Source of the DNA: Sphingomonas citricola
GTDB taxonomy: Bacteria; Pseudomonadota; Alphaproteobacteria; Sphingomonadales; Sphingomonadaceae
Assembly: GCF_019429535.1 (NCBI RefSeq)
Contig: NZ_JAHXZM010000002.1
Location: 248,001 to 312,000, forward strand
Direction: 5' to 3'
Length of the DNA stretch: 64,000 nt
The notes beneath the pieces are model-generated. The model was not told where the DNA came from. It saw nothing but the letters and a program-made list of their open reading frames with translations, and did not search any database. Positions 49,780 through 57,231 of this stretch are shown here, piece by piece. The translations under genes were made by a program, and so were the position numbers. Numbering within the stretch: the first letter of the stretch is position 1; the number at the start of each line of letters is the position of its first letter.

Positions 49780-49804
49780 GGAACAGGCACGCCCGCTCGT
49801 CGTT
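49780..49804 (+). promoter_or_regulatory. EcfG-type general stress promoter of the acidic 101-aa gene
   Basis: GGAAC (49780-49784), 16 bases, CGTT (49801-49804): an exact EcfG consensus. It gives a transcript start near 49811, which removes the in-frame ATG at 49772 as a start. Confidence 0.72.
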
Positions 49805-49834
49805 GATGTGCCGAAACAGTCAATGGAGGTTCAG

Positions 49835-50140
49835 GTGTCCGATAACCCGATCGACGATCGCGCGCTCGACAGCATGTCGGTGGCCCCCGACGAGGGCACG
49901 CAGGCGGGCAATGCCGGCGGCAGCAAGGACGCGCGCCAGGATGCCGGCCAGGACAAGATGATCACCAAGCGGCTGCAGAAGGACCCGTCGAACGAGGACG
50001 CCAAGCTCGACGAGGGGCTGGACGAATCGATGGACGCGTCGGACCCAATTTCCTCGACGATCCCCGGCCGCAAGGACGAGCCGCCGGCGTCGTCGGGCTT
50101 CGACGCGGCGGAAGAGGCCGAGCGTCAGCGCGACGCCTGA
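49835..50140 (+). CDS. Acidic hydrophilic stress-type protein (101 aa)
   Basis: A disordered, very hydrophilic protein (SDNPIDDRALDSMSVAPDEG..., many Asp, Glu, Lys, Ala) without Cys or Trp. No family recognised. GTG at 49835 is chosen because GGAGG (49826-49830) is correctly spaced and the EcfG-type promoter lies just upstream; the ATG at 49823 is the alternative. Terminator follows at 50168. Confidence 0.72.
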   Translation: MSDNPIDDRALDSMSVAPDEGTQAGNAGGSKDARQDAGQDKMITKRLQKDPSNEDAKLDEGLDESMDASDPISSTIPGRKDEPPASSGFDAAEEAERQRDA

Positions 50141-50167
50141 TCATCTCCGTACGATGCGAAGAAGAGG

Positions 50168-50196
50168 GGGCCGGCGCTACGTCGGCCCTTTCTCGT
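50168..50196 (+). terminator. Terminator of the acidic stress protein gene
   Basis: GGGCCG (50168-50173) pairs with CGGCCC (50183-50188), extended by inner GCG/CG pairs, followed by TTTCTCGTT. Confidence 0.65.
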
Positions 50197-50404
50197 TGGG
50201 GCGTGCGACCATAGACACGCTGTTGCCGGCAAGACGCACCTATCGTAACAAAAGATAAGTTGTGCCTCGTCCTGCCGCATTCATGTTGCGCTGCGGCATC
50301 GTCCGTGATGAATTTATGACGCGGCGCACCCACCGTTAAGGCTGGCGTTAACCATCCTAGCGCATGATGCTCCGCATGGCATGGTGATCGGGCGGGGTTG
50401 GGCG

Positions 50405-50956
50405 ATGAGCGCGAGGATGAAGCCGGCGGAAGGTGCGATGACGCTGGCGGAGATGAAGGAGTTCGCGAGCTTTCCGGCGGCGACGCAGCGCTACATCCGC
50501 CGCAGCCTCGATGTCGGGCTCGAGCGGCAGGACGCGATGCTGCGCTGGTCGCGCGACGTGGTCGAGGCGGCATCGATCCGTACGCAGGCGCGCCATTATC
50601 GCCGGCTCGCCGACTTGCGCGCAGCCGTGCCCGACGACAGCGGGCTCGACGCGGTGGAGCCGTTCCTCGGTCCGCTCGTCGTCACCTCGGCGTTCGATCT
50701 GGGGCAGGGGCGGTTGCTCAGCTTCTCGGCCTATCGCTTCCTCTACGAGCGGCTGATCGGCGCGCGCGTGCGGCCGTGGCTGCCCGCGGCGTTCTGCTCG
50801 GCAGCCGCCCTGCCGCACCTCCACCCCGAACTGCGCCGCAAGCTGTTGCAGTCGATCAGCGAGGCGGCGGCGACCGCGTCGGGCTGGTCGTCGCGTCAGC
50901 CCGCTTTCTACCCGCACTGGGTCGAGAAGGTCGACGCGGGCGTGCCGCTCCACTGA
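50405..50956 (+). CDS. Hypothetical helical protein (183 aa)
   Basis: Soluble helical protein with segments FASFPAATQRYIRRSLDVGLERQ and FLYERLIGARVRPWLPAAF. No family recognised. Start is unclear: ATG at 50381 has no ribosome binding site, the one at 50405 has a weak GGGG, and 50417 is another option. It converges on the barstar-like gene with only four bases between stop codons. Confidence 0.55.
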   Translation: MSARMKPAEGAMTLAEMKEFASFPAATQRYIRRSLDVGLERQDAMLRWSRDVVEAASIRTQARHYRRLADLRAAVPDDSGLDAVEPFLGPLVVTSAFDLGQGRLLSFSAYRFLYERLIGARVRPWLPAAFCSAAALPHLHPELRRKLLQSISEAAATASGWSSRQPAFYPHWVEKVDAGVPLH

Positions 50957-50960
50957 TTGC

Positions 50961-51260
50961 TCACGCGATCACCAGTCGCGCGTCGATGCCGTATTGCGCG
51001 CGCGCGTCGTCGAAGACGGTGACGAGCCGCGGCAGATAGGCGCGCACCGCCTCGCTCGCCGATGCGGTGTCGCGGATCGTCACGACGAGCGGCAGCGCGA
51101 CGCGGTAATGCCCCGCGACCAGGGCATCGTAGACCGCGTCGAGGTTCGGCCCGTGCCAGTCGGGGGCGCCGAGCGCGGGCAGCAGCGCGGCGTAGATGTC
51201 GCGAAACTCCCGCCAGCCGCGCGCGTCGAGCGTGATCGCGTTCACCGGCACGCGCGCCAT
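50961..51260 (-). CDS. Barstar family protein
   Basis: A 99-residue barstar-fold protein: ITLDARGWREFRDIYAALLPAL then PDWHGPNLDAVYDALVAG, the segment with which barstar blocks the ribonuclease barnase. No barnase-like gene lies in the window, so it may inhibit a nuclease encoded elsewhere or serve another role. It overlaps the extensin-like gene by 19 bases and is last in a coupled operon. Confidence 0.82.
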   Translation of the reverse strand: MARVPVNAITLDARGWREFRDIYAALLPALGAPDWHGPNLDAVYDALVAGHYRVALPLVVTIRDTASASEAVRAYLPRLVTVFDDARAQYGIDARLVIA

Positions 51261-52015
51261 CCCGCCGCGCCGCGGTTCGCCTGGTCGAGGTGGAAGTGAT
51301 CGCGGTGCGCGGCGTTATAGTCGGGCGACAGCACCGTCGCGAACAACCGGCACGCGCCGTCGCGCACCTCGCGCAGGAACGCCGCATCCTGCCGCGCTGC
51401 CTCGCTGTCCCCACCGGTCCAGTCGCGCACCACCGTCACGCGTCGCCCGTCCGCCATGCGGAACCCCGCGATGTCGACGGCGTCGGCGGTCGAATGATCG
51501 CTCCAATTGCCCGCGTCGCGCCCGTAGATGCGTCGGCACGAATAGCTGCCGAAATGGTCGATCGACGCGACGCGTGTCCCGAAATGTCGCTCTGCGGCGG
51601 GTTGCACCACGTCCCATTCCCATTTGGCGAGCGCCGCCGCGACCGGGCAGGCGATGCCGAGCCCCGCCGGCGCGTAGGCGATGTCACGCGCGCCGCCGCG
51701 CGTGAAGCGGACCGCGTCGTCGTATCCGCAGCGCGCGCCATCGTCGCGCGGCGGCAGCGCGGTGTAACGGACCCCGGCGCGATCGAGCAGCGCGCGGCAG
51801 GCGCCGGAATCCGTTGTGAGCGCGGTCAGCTTTCGCCCGGTGAACGCGCCGATCGGTTGCGACAGGTCGAGCGGCGTCCACGGCAGATCCTGCGGCCGCC
51901 CGCGCAGCACGCCCCAGGCGATCAGTGCGAGCAGCGCGATCACGCCAACGATCACCAAGGCACGCAGCGCGTGGCGCGCGCGGCGGATCGCGCGCACACC
52001 CGCACCCGCGCTCAC
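51242..52015 (-). CDS. Extensin-like C-terminal domain protein, membrane anchored
   Basis: A 257-residue protein with one N-terminal membrane helix (about residues 17-36, LRALVIVGVIALLALIAWGV) and a periplasmic extensin-like (DUF3289/D-Ala-D-Ala carboxypeptidase-related) domain with conserved HFGSYSCRRIYGR, WSDHSTADAVDIAGFRM and DYNAAHRDHFHLD, whose His/Asp residues suggest a zinc site. Probably acts on peptidoglycan. GTG start at 52015 overlaps the Nudix stop (GTGA). The longer frame to 52267 is the Nudix gene's shadow. Confidence 0.82.
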   Translation of the reverse strand: MSAGAGVRAIRRARHALRALVIVGVIALLALIAWGVLRGRPQDLPWTPLDLSQPIGAFTGRKLTALTTDSGACRALLDRAGVRYTALPPRDDGARCGYDDAVRFTRGGARDIAYAPAGLGIACPVAAALAKWEWDVVQPAAERHFGTRVASIDHFGSYSCRRIYGRDAGNWSDHSTADAVDIAGFRMADGRRVTVVRDWTGGDSEAARQDAAFLREVRDGACRLFATVLSPDYNAAHRDHFHLDQANRGAAGWRACR

Positions 52016-52806
52016 CCCCGCAGCGCCTGGTCGATCGCCTCCGACGTCACCGGATAGCCGAGGTCCTCGGGTATGCAGAGCCGTTCCTCTCCCTCGCGCT
52101 GCTCGGCCCAGGGCGTCACGACGCGCACGGGCGTCGCGCGGGCGTGCGCGACCGCCTCGTCGAAGGATGCAAACTGCGCCAGCCGCTCGAGGTTGCGGCG
52201 GGTCGGAAAGATGATCGACAGCCGGCCCGCATCGGCCTGCGCCAGCACCTCGTCGGCGCTCGCCCACGCCAGCCGGACGTTCTCGGTCCGGTCGACGCTC
52301 GCGCCCGGCGCGTCGGCGGGCAATCGCGCGAGATAGAAGCGCGTGTCGAAGATCCGCATGTGGCGGTGCGCCGGGCGCCAGCGCGCGAACGGCACCAATT
52401 GGTCGAGGTCGAGCGCGACGCCGGCGTCGCGCAGCACCTCGGCGAACGACGCGCCGGCGTGGAGCGCGCGCCGCATCCCGTCTAGTGCCGCCGCCGACGG
52501 CATCGGCGAGAGCCCGATCGGCAGCCCCGCCTCCTCGATCGTCTCGCGCACCGCTGCGATCCGCGCGGCGACCTCGCCGTCGTCACCGGGCGCGAGCGTT
52601 TGCGCGAGCGTTTCGTCGCCCGGATCGACGCGGCCGCCGGGAAACACCATCGCGCCGGCGGCGAACGCCATCTTCTGCGCGCGTTCGACCATCAGCAGGT
52701 CTGGCGCGCCGCTCTCGCGCTCGCGAAAGATCACCAGCGTCGCCGCCGGGATCGCGGGCGGCAGATCGGCATCCTCGACTGCCGCGCGGGTAGGATGATC
52801 GCTCAT
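52012..52806 (-). CDS. Nudix hydrolase
   Basis: A 264-residue Nudix protein. The Nudix box is GGRVDPGDE, an insert of about 20 residues, then VRETIEEAGLP with the metal-binding Glu pair. Long Nudix proteins of this type resemble CoA or NAD(H) pyrophosphatase-like family members, but the substrate cannot be read. ATG at 52806 is used; GTG at 52812 is possible. First gene of the Nudix/extensin/barstar operon. Confidence 0.85.
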   Translation of the reverse strand: MSDHPTRAAVEDADLPPAIPAATLVIFRERESGAPDLLMVERAQKMAFAAGAMVFPGGRVDPGDETLAQTLAPGDDGEVAARIAAVRETIEEAGLPIGLSPMPSAAALDGMRRALHAGASFAEVLRDAGVALDLDQLVPFARWRPAHRHMRIFDTRFYLARLPADAPGASVDRTENVRLAWASADEVLAQADAGRLSIIFPTRRNLERLAQFASFDEAVAHARATPVRVVTPWAEQREGEERLCIPEDLGYPVTSEAIDQALRG

Positions 52807-53119
52807 GCGCACACCCGATCATGACTGTCGGGCCCCCGATCAATGCTGCCTGTCGGTGCCGGCGCGTTTGCGACCATCATGCGCTCTCCTCTTGATTACG
52901 TTCATCGGGTGATGCCTGCCCGCGCGCAAGTGGGCGACGCCGTTCGACCTGCCGTCAGACCGGCACGCGCGGATATCTTGATGTGGATCAAGCGAGCTTC
53001 GGTTGCGACGAGCGCCCGTTACGTGGCCGAAACGGCAGGAACGAAGGATCGGCCCGGGGCTTTTTCCCTCCCGCACGACGCAGACAATCGGCGCGTTGCT
53101 GTCCAGCAAGGAGGACCTA
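52807..53119. other. 313-bp intergenic region
   Basis: Divergent promoter region between the Nudix operon and the DUF2171 gene. Frames crossing it show no protein-like features. A partial EcfG-like match (GGAAC near 53039) lacks the CGTT -10, so I do not call a promoter. Confidence 0.5.
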
Positions 53120-54481
53120 ATGGGCTACGAACGTTACCCGCGCGGCACCAATCCGCAGGGCGATTATTACAATCGCGAAGAGACGCAGGACTATGGCCGC
53201 GACTACGGCTCGGGTCGTCAATACAGCTATTCGAGCGCGCGCGACTATCAGTCGGCGGGCATGATGGGCCGCGACGACGACCGCGACGATCGCGGTGGAC
53301 GCGACCGCGACGGATCGGGCTCCTACGGGCAGCGTGAGTATGGCAACGCCGGCTACGCGCGCGACTACAACCGCGATCGCGACGACCGCGGCTACAGTCG
53401 CTCGGACGACGGCCGGTCGAGCTACGGCTCGAACTACGGCGGGTCGGATTATGGCCGCTCGAACTACGGCCAATCCAACTATGGGCAGTCCAACGATGGC
53501 CGCTCTAGCTACGGTCAGTCCGACTACGGGCAGTCGCGCCAATATGGTCAGTCGGGCCAGTACGGCGCGTCGGGCAGCAACGAGTATCACGGCAGCTACG
53601 GCTCGGACGGGCGTCGCTTCGTCGACGTCGGCAACCGCAAGCATTGGGACGACGACAACGATCGCAACCGCAGCTACGGCCGCGGCGAGCAGACCCGCTA
53701 CGGCGGCAACGACCGTGGCGATTCGCAGCGCGGCGGCAATTACGGACGCGCGCCGCAGGGCTACGACTATCAGGACCGCGGTTTCTTCGCGCGCGCGGGC
53801 GACGAGGTCCGTTCATGGTTCGGTGACGAGGATGCCGAGCGTCGCCGCGAGATGGACAACCGCTACGACGAGCGCGAGTATAACCAGCGCGACCGTCACG
53901 ATCGCGACTCCGATTACCACCACTGGCGCTCGGGCCAGATCGCGGCGCTCGACCGCGACTATGACGAATATCGTAGCGAGAACCGCACCAAGTTCCAGAA
54001 CGAGTTCAGCTCGTGGCGCACCAACCGCCAGACGCAGCGCGACGCGCTCGACAAGGTGAAGGAGCATGCCGAGGTCGTCGGATCGGACGGCAGCCACGTC
54101 GGCACCGTCGACAAGGTGCGCGGCGACCGCATCCTGCTGACCAAGAACGACGTCGACGCGGGCGGCCAGCACCACTCGATCCCGTCGAGCTGGATCCAGT
54201 CGGTCGAGGACAAGAAGGTGACGCTGTCGAAGACCGCCGACGAGGCGAAGAAGCAGTGGCGCGACGAGGAAAACAAGCAGGCGATGTTCGGTTACGGTGA
54301 TCGCACCAGCGAGAACACGGCCGGCCAGCGCTCGCAGTCGACCGCGACCGGCTACGGCAGCGGTGAGAGCACGTCGGGTATGTCGACCGGCACCACAGGT
54401 GCGAGCAGCTCGGCGACGGGCACGGGCAGCACAGATACCAACCTCAACAGCAGCTTTTCCGGTACCTACCAGAACAAGTAA
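53120..54481 (+). CDS. DUF2171 protein with Tyr/Gly/Ser/Gln-rich repeat region
   Basis: A 453-residue protein in three parts. Residues 1-215 are low complexity, rich in Tyr, Gly, Ser, Arg, Asp and Gln, including a run of SNYGQ/SDYGQ-type pentads; residues about 220-300 contain FFARAGDEVRSWFGDEDAERRR and a charged helical stretch; residues about 325-385 form a DUF2171 domain (AEVVGSDGSHVGTVDKVRGD, HHSIPSSWIQSVEDKKVTL). The tail is Ser/Thr/Gly-rich. No signal peptide. AAGGAGG upstream fixes the ATG. Similar surface- or stress-associated proteins exist in radiation-tolerant and desiccation-tolerant bacteria; function unknown. Confidence 0.85.
   Translation: MGYERYPRGTNPQGDYYNREETQDYGRDYGSGRQYSYSSARDYQSAGMMGRDDDRDDRGGRDRDGSGSYGQREYGNAGYARDYNRDRDDRGYSRSDDGRSSYGSNYGGSDYGRSNYGQSNYGQSNDGRSSYGQSDYGQSRQYGQSGQYGASGSNEYHGSYGSDGRRFVDVGNRKHWDDDNDRNRSYGRGEQTRYGGNDRGDSQRGGNYGRAPQGYDYQDRGFFARAGDEVRSWFGDEDAERRREMDNRYDEREYNQRDRHDRDSDYHHWRSGQIAALDRDYDEYRSENRTKFQNEFSSWRTNRQTQRDALDKVKEHAEVVGSDGSHVGTVDKVRGDRILLTKNDVDAGGQHHSIPSSWIQSVEDKKVTLSKTADEAKKQWRDEENKQAMFGYGDRTSENTAGQRSQSTATGYGSGESTSGMSTGTTGASSSATGTGSTDTNLNSSFSGTYQNK
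53437..53560 (+). repeat. Degenerate 15-bp repeats encoding SxYGQ pentads
   Basis: About eight in-frame units of the type TCG-AAC-TAC-GGC-CAA (Ser-Asn/Asp/Ser-Tyr-Gly-Gln/Arg) in tandem. Codons differ between copies, so the repeat is old or kept by selection on the protein. Confidence 0.75.
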
Positions 54482-54505
54482 GCGTTGAACGACAGGTAAG
54501 CGAAG

Positions 54506-54536
54506 GGCCCGGGCGGAAACGTCCGGGCCTTTCTGC
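54506..54536 (+). terminator. Terminator of the DUF2171 gene
   Basis: Ten-bp stem GGCCCGGGCG (54506-54515) with CGTCCGGGCC (54520-54529), GAAA tetraloop, then TTTCTGC. Confidence 0.85.
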
Positions 54537-54637
54537 GTCTGCGCCGTCCCGCCGGCCCTCAACGAGCCCGCGCATGTTCCGATCACGTGGGCCGCACGCG
54601 TCCAGTCGTTAACCCTCGCCGCCTATACCCCCGCCGC

Positions 54638-55804
54638 ATGCGCGTGCTCACGCTCTCCACGCTGTTTCCCGACGCGACCCGGCCCAATTTCGGCATCTTC
54701 GTCGAGCGGCAGACGCTTGGGCTCGCCGCGCACCCGGACGTCGACCTGCGCGTCGTCGCCCCGGTCGGCCTGCCGCCGTGGCCGCTCGCGCGACACCCGC
54801 ACTACCGCGCGCTCGGCCGACTGCCGCTGCGCGAGACATGGCACGGCCTCGACGTGCGACGTCCGCGCTTCACCGCGCTGCCCGGGACTGCCGGGCGTTT
54901 CCATGCCGCGGCGCTCGCGCGCGCGCTGCGCCCCGTGCTCGACCGGGTGCGAGACGATTTCGCCTTCGACGTGATCGACGCAAGCTTCTTCTTCCCCGAC
55001 GGGCCGGCCGCGGTGGCGCTCGGCGCGCGTTACGGCGTGCCCGTCTCGATCAAAGCGCGCGGCGCGGACATCCACCATTGGGGCCGCGCCCGCGCGACCG
55101 CATGCCAGGTCGCGGCAGCGGGGCAGCGTGCCGACGGGCTGCTCGCGGTCAGCGCCGCGATGCGCGACGACATGCTCGCGCTCGGGCTGCCCGCCGCGCG
55201 CATCCGCGTCCATCATACCGGCGTCGATCTCGATCGCTTCGCCCCCGCCGCGCGCTCTCGTGCGAAGCGTGAGCTCGGCGTCACCGGACCGCTCATCGTC
55301 TCGGTCGGCGCGCTGATCCCGCGCAAGGGCCACGACATCGTGATCGCGGCGGTCGCCGACCTTCCGGGCGTGACACTCGCGATCGCGGGGGAGGGGCCGG
55401 AGCGAGCGCGGTTGACACAATTGATCGCCGCACGCGGGCTCGCCGATCGTGTCCGCCTGCTCGGCAGCGTCGCGCACGCCGATCTGCCGCGCTGGCTCGC
55501 CGCGGCTGACGCGACCGCGCTCGCGTCGTCATCGGAAGGGCTCGCCAATGCCTGGATCGAATCGCTCGCGTGCGGGACGCCGATCGTTATCGCGCACGCG
55601 GGCGGCGCGCGCGAGGTGGTGACCGATCCTGCCGCGGGTCGCGTCGTCGCGCGCACGCCGACCGCCTTCGCCGCGGCGCTTCAATCATTGCTCGCCGATC
55701 CACCCGCGCGCGGCGACACGCGCCGCCATGCCGAGCGGTTCACCTGGGCGGCGAATACCGCCGCCTTGTACGATCACCTGTCTGGCTTGATCGCGCGGCG
55801 CTGA
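54638..55804 (+). CDS. GT4-family glycosyltransferase
   Basis: A 388-residue GT-B fold glycosyltransferase. N-terminal acceptor domain from MRVLTLSTLFPD and NFGIFVERQ; C-terminal nucleotide-sugar domain with VSVGALIPRKGHD, AIAGEGPER and the E-X7-E motif SEGLANAWIESLACGTP. Probably adds a sugar to an exopolysaccharide or lipid. No other polysaccharide gene is adjacent. ATG at 54638 is the family-like start. Confidence 0.9.
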   Translation: MRVLTLSTLFPDATRPNFGIFVERQTLGLAAHPDVDLRVVAPVGLPPWPLARHPHYRALGRLPLRETWHGLDVRRPRFTALPGTAGRFHAAALARALRPVLDRVRDDFAFDVIDASFFFPDGPAAVALGARYGVPVSIKARGADIHHWGRARATACQVAAAGQRADGLLAVSAAMRDDMLALGLPAARIRVHHTGVDLDRFAPAARSRAKRELGVTGPLIVSVGALIPRKGHDIVIAAVADLPGVTLAIAGEGPERARLTQLIAARGLADRVRLLGSVAHADLPRWLAAADATALASSSEGLANAWIESLACGTPIVIAHAGGAREVVTDPAAGRVVARTPTAFAAALQSLLADPPARGDTRRHAERFTWAANTAALYDHLSGLIARR

Positions 55805-55831
55805 CGTGGCGCGCAGTCGATCGCGCCGGAG

Positions 55832-56224
55832 CTATGCGTCGATCGGGTAGAGCGCCGCCACCACCTGACGGTCCTCGGCGCGCAGTACGCCCCAGGCGCG
55901 CGCGGCGGCGCGGCTGTCCATCGCCTCGATCCCGATCCCGCGCGCCTCCAGCGCCGCAATCAGCGCGCGCGGCGGCCGCGCGAGGTTCGCGCCCGTCCCC
56001 AGCAGCACGAACTCCGGACTATCGGTCAGGATCGCCGCCAGCGCCGCCTCGTCCAGCTCGGCGAGCGGCGGGGGTGACCAGCCGTCAGCGCGCGTCGGCG
56101 TCAGCGTGAGCGCGGTGTAGACGTTCTCGTCGACGCGAAACCCGCTCGGCCCCATTGCGCGGATCAGCGGACCCGCGGCGCCCGCACGGTCCATCCGCAT
56201 CGATCCGCCGCCCCGCGTTACCAT
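55832..56224 (-). CDS. Mth938-like (DUF498) domain protein
   Basis: A 130-residue protein of the Mth938/DUF498 family (related to human NDUFAF3): YTALTLTPTRADGWSPP, PEFVLLGTGANLARPP and GIGIEAMDSRAAARAWGVL. The family is linked to respiratory complex assembly in mitochondria and frequently follows secF in alphaproteobacteria. It starts 19 bases after secF; start could also be the ATG at 56200. Confidence 0.85.
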   Translation of the reverse strand: MVTRGGGSMRMDRAGAAGPLIRAMGPSGFRVDENVYTALTLTPTRADGWSPPPLAELDEAALAAILTDSPEFVLLGTGANLARPPRALIAALEARGIGIEAMDSRAAARAWGVLRAEDRQVVAALYPIDA

Positions 56225-56243
56225 CCGCGCGTCACCATCATCG

Positions 56244-57218
56244 TCAGTTCCGCGGTCCGACGCGCTCGGCATTCTCGATGCCGCCGCGTCCCGGCCGCGC
56301 CGCGCCGCCCTCGGGCTCGGCGCGCAGGCCGAGCGAGATCAGCAGCGACGACGACACGTAGATCGACGAATAGGTGCCGACGAAGATGCCCAGGATCATC
56401 GCCGCGGTGAACCCGCGCAGCACGTGCCCGCCGAGGAACAGCAGGGCGCCGAGCGCGAGCAGGATCGTCACCGAGGTCATGACGGTACGCGGCAGCGTCT
56501 CGTTGACCGACAGGTTGATGATCTCGCGCATCTCCATCTTGCGGTACCGCCGCATGTTCTCGCGGATGCGGTCGTCGATCACGATCTTGTCGTTGATCGA
56601 GTAACCGATGATCGTCAGCACCGCGGCGACGATGTTCAGGTCGAACTCGAACTGCGTCAGCGCGAAGAAGCCGAGCGTCATCAGCAGGTCGTGGACGATC
56701 GCGACGATCGTCGATACGCCGAACTGCCATTCGAAGCGGAAGATAGCGAACAGGCCGATGCCGAGGATCGCGAGCACGATCGCGATCGCGCCGTTGCGCA
56801 CCAGCTCGCCCGATACCTTGCCCGACACGGTCGAGTAACGCAGGAACGTCGCACCGGGGAATTTGGCGGCGAGCGCTGCCTCGACCTTCTTCACCGCAGC
56901 ATTGGTCGCGCCCTCATCGCCGCCCGACTGAACGGGCAGCCGGATCGACAGCGTGGTGCCGTCGCCGATCGGCTGGATGTTGGCGTCGCCGACGTTCTGC
57001 TGCTCGATCACGGTGCGGACCTGGTCGATCGGCGGCTGCGCGGCGAACCGCTCCTCGATCATCAGGCCGCCTTCGAAATCGACGCCGAAGTTCAGGCCCT
57101 TGTACACGGTCAACCCGACCGCGATCACGCTGAGCAGCAAGGTCAGCCCGAACGCGATGCCGCGCAGCCGCACGAAATCGATGTTGGTGTTGTCGGGGAC
57201 GAGCTTGAGGAGTTTCAT
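56244..57218 (-). CDS. secF: Protein translocase subunit SecF
   Basis: A 324-residue inner-membrane subunit with six helices and a periplasmic loop. Typical: GLNFGVDFEGGLMIE after helix 1, ATFLRYSTVSGKVSGEL, and NIVAAVLTIIGYSINDKIVIDDRIRENM. With SecD it uses the proton gradient to help the Sec channel complete export. C-terminal tail of 25 residues is Gly/Arg/Glu-rich. It starts 13 bases after secD. Confidence 0.96.
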   Translation of the reverse strand: MKLLKLVPDNTNIDFVRLRGIAFGLTLLLSVIAVGLTVYKGLNFGVDFEGGLMIEERFAAQPPIDQVRTVIEQQNVGDANIQPIGDGTTLSIRLPVQSGGDEGATNAAVKKVEAALAAKFPGATFLRYSTVSGKVSGELVRNGAIAIVLAILGIGLFAIFRFEWQFGVSTIVAIVHDLLMTLGFFALTQFEFDLNIVAAVLTIIGYSINDKIVIDDRIRENMRRYRKMEMREIINLSVNETLPRTVMTSVTILLALGALLFLGGHVLRGFTAAMILGIFVGTYSSIYVSSSLLISLGLRAEPEGGAARPGRGGIENAERVGPRN

Positions 57219-57231
57219 GAGTGCGCCCGGC

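Noticed and set aside
50336..50352. TTAA-N8-TTAA near 50340, resembling a CtrA site
   Set aside because: CtrA sites need N7 spacing; the extra base makes this a poor match.
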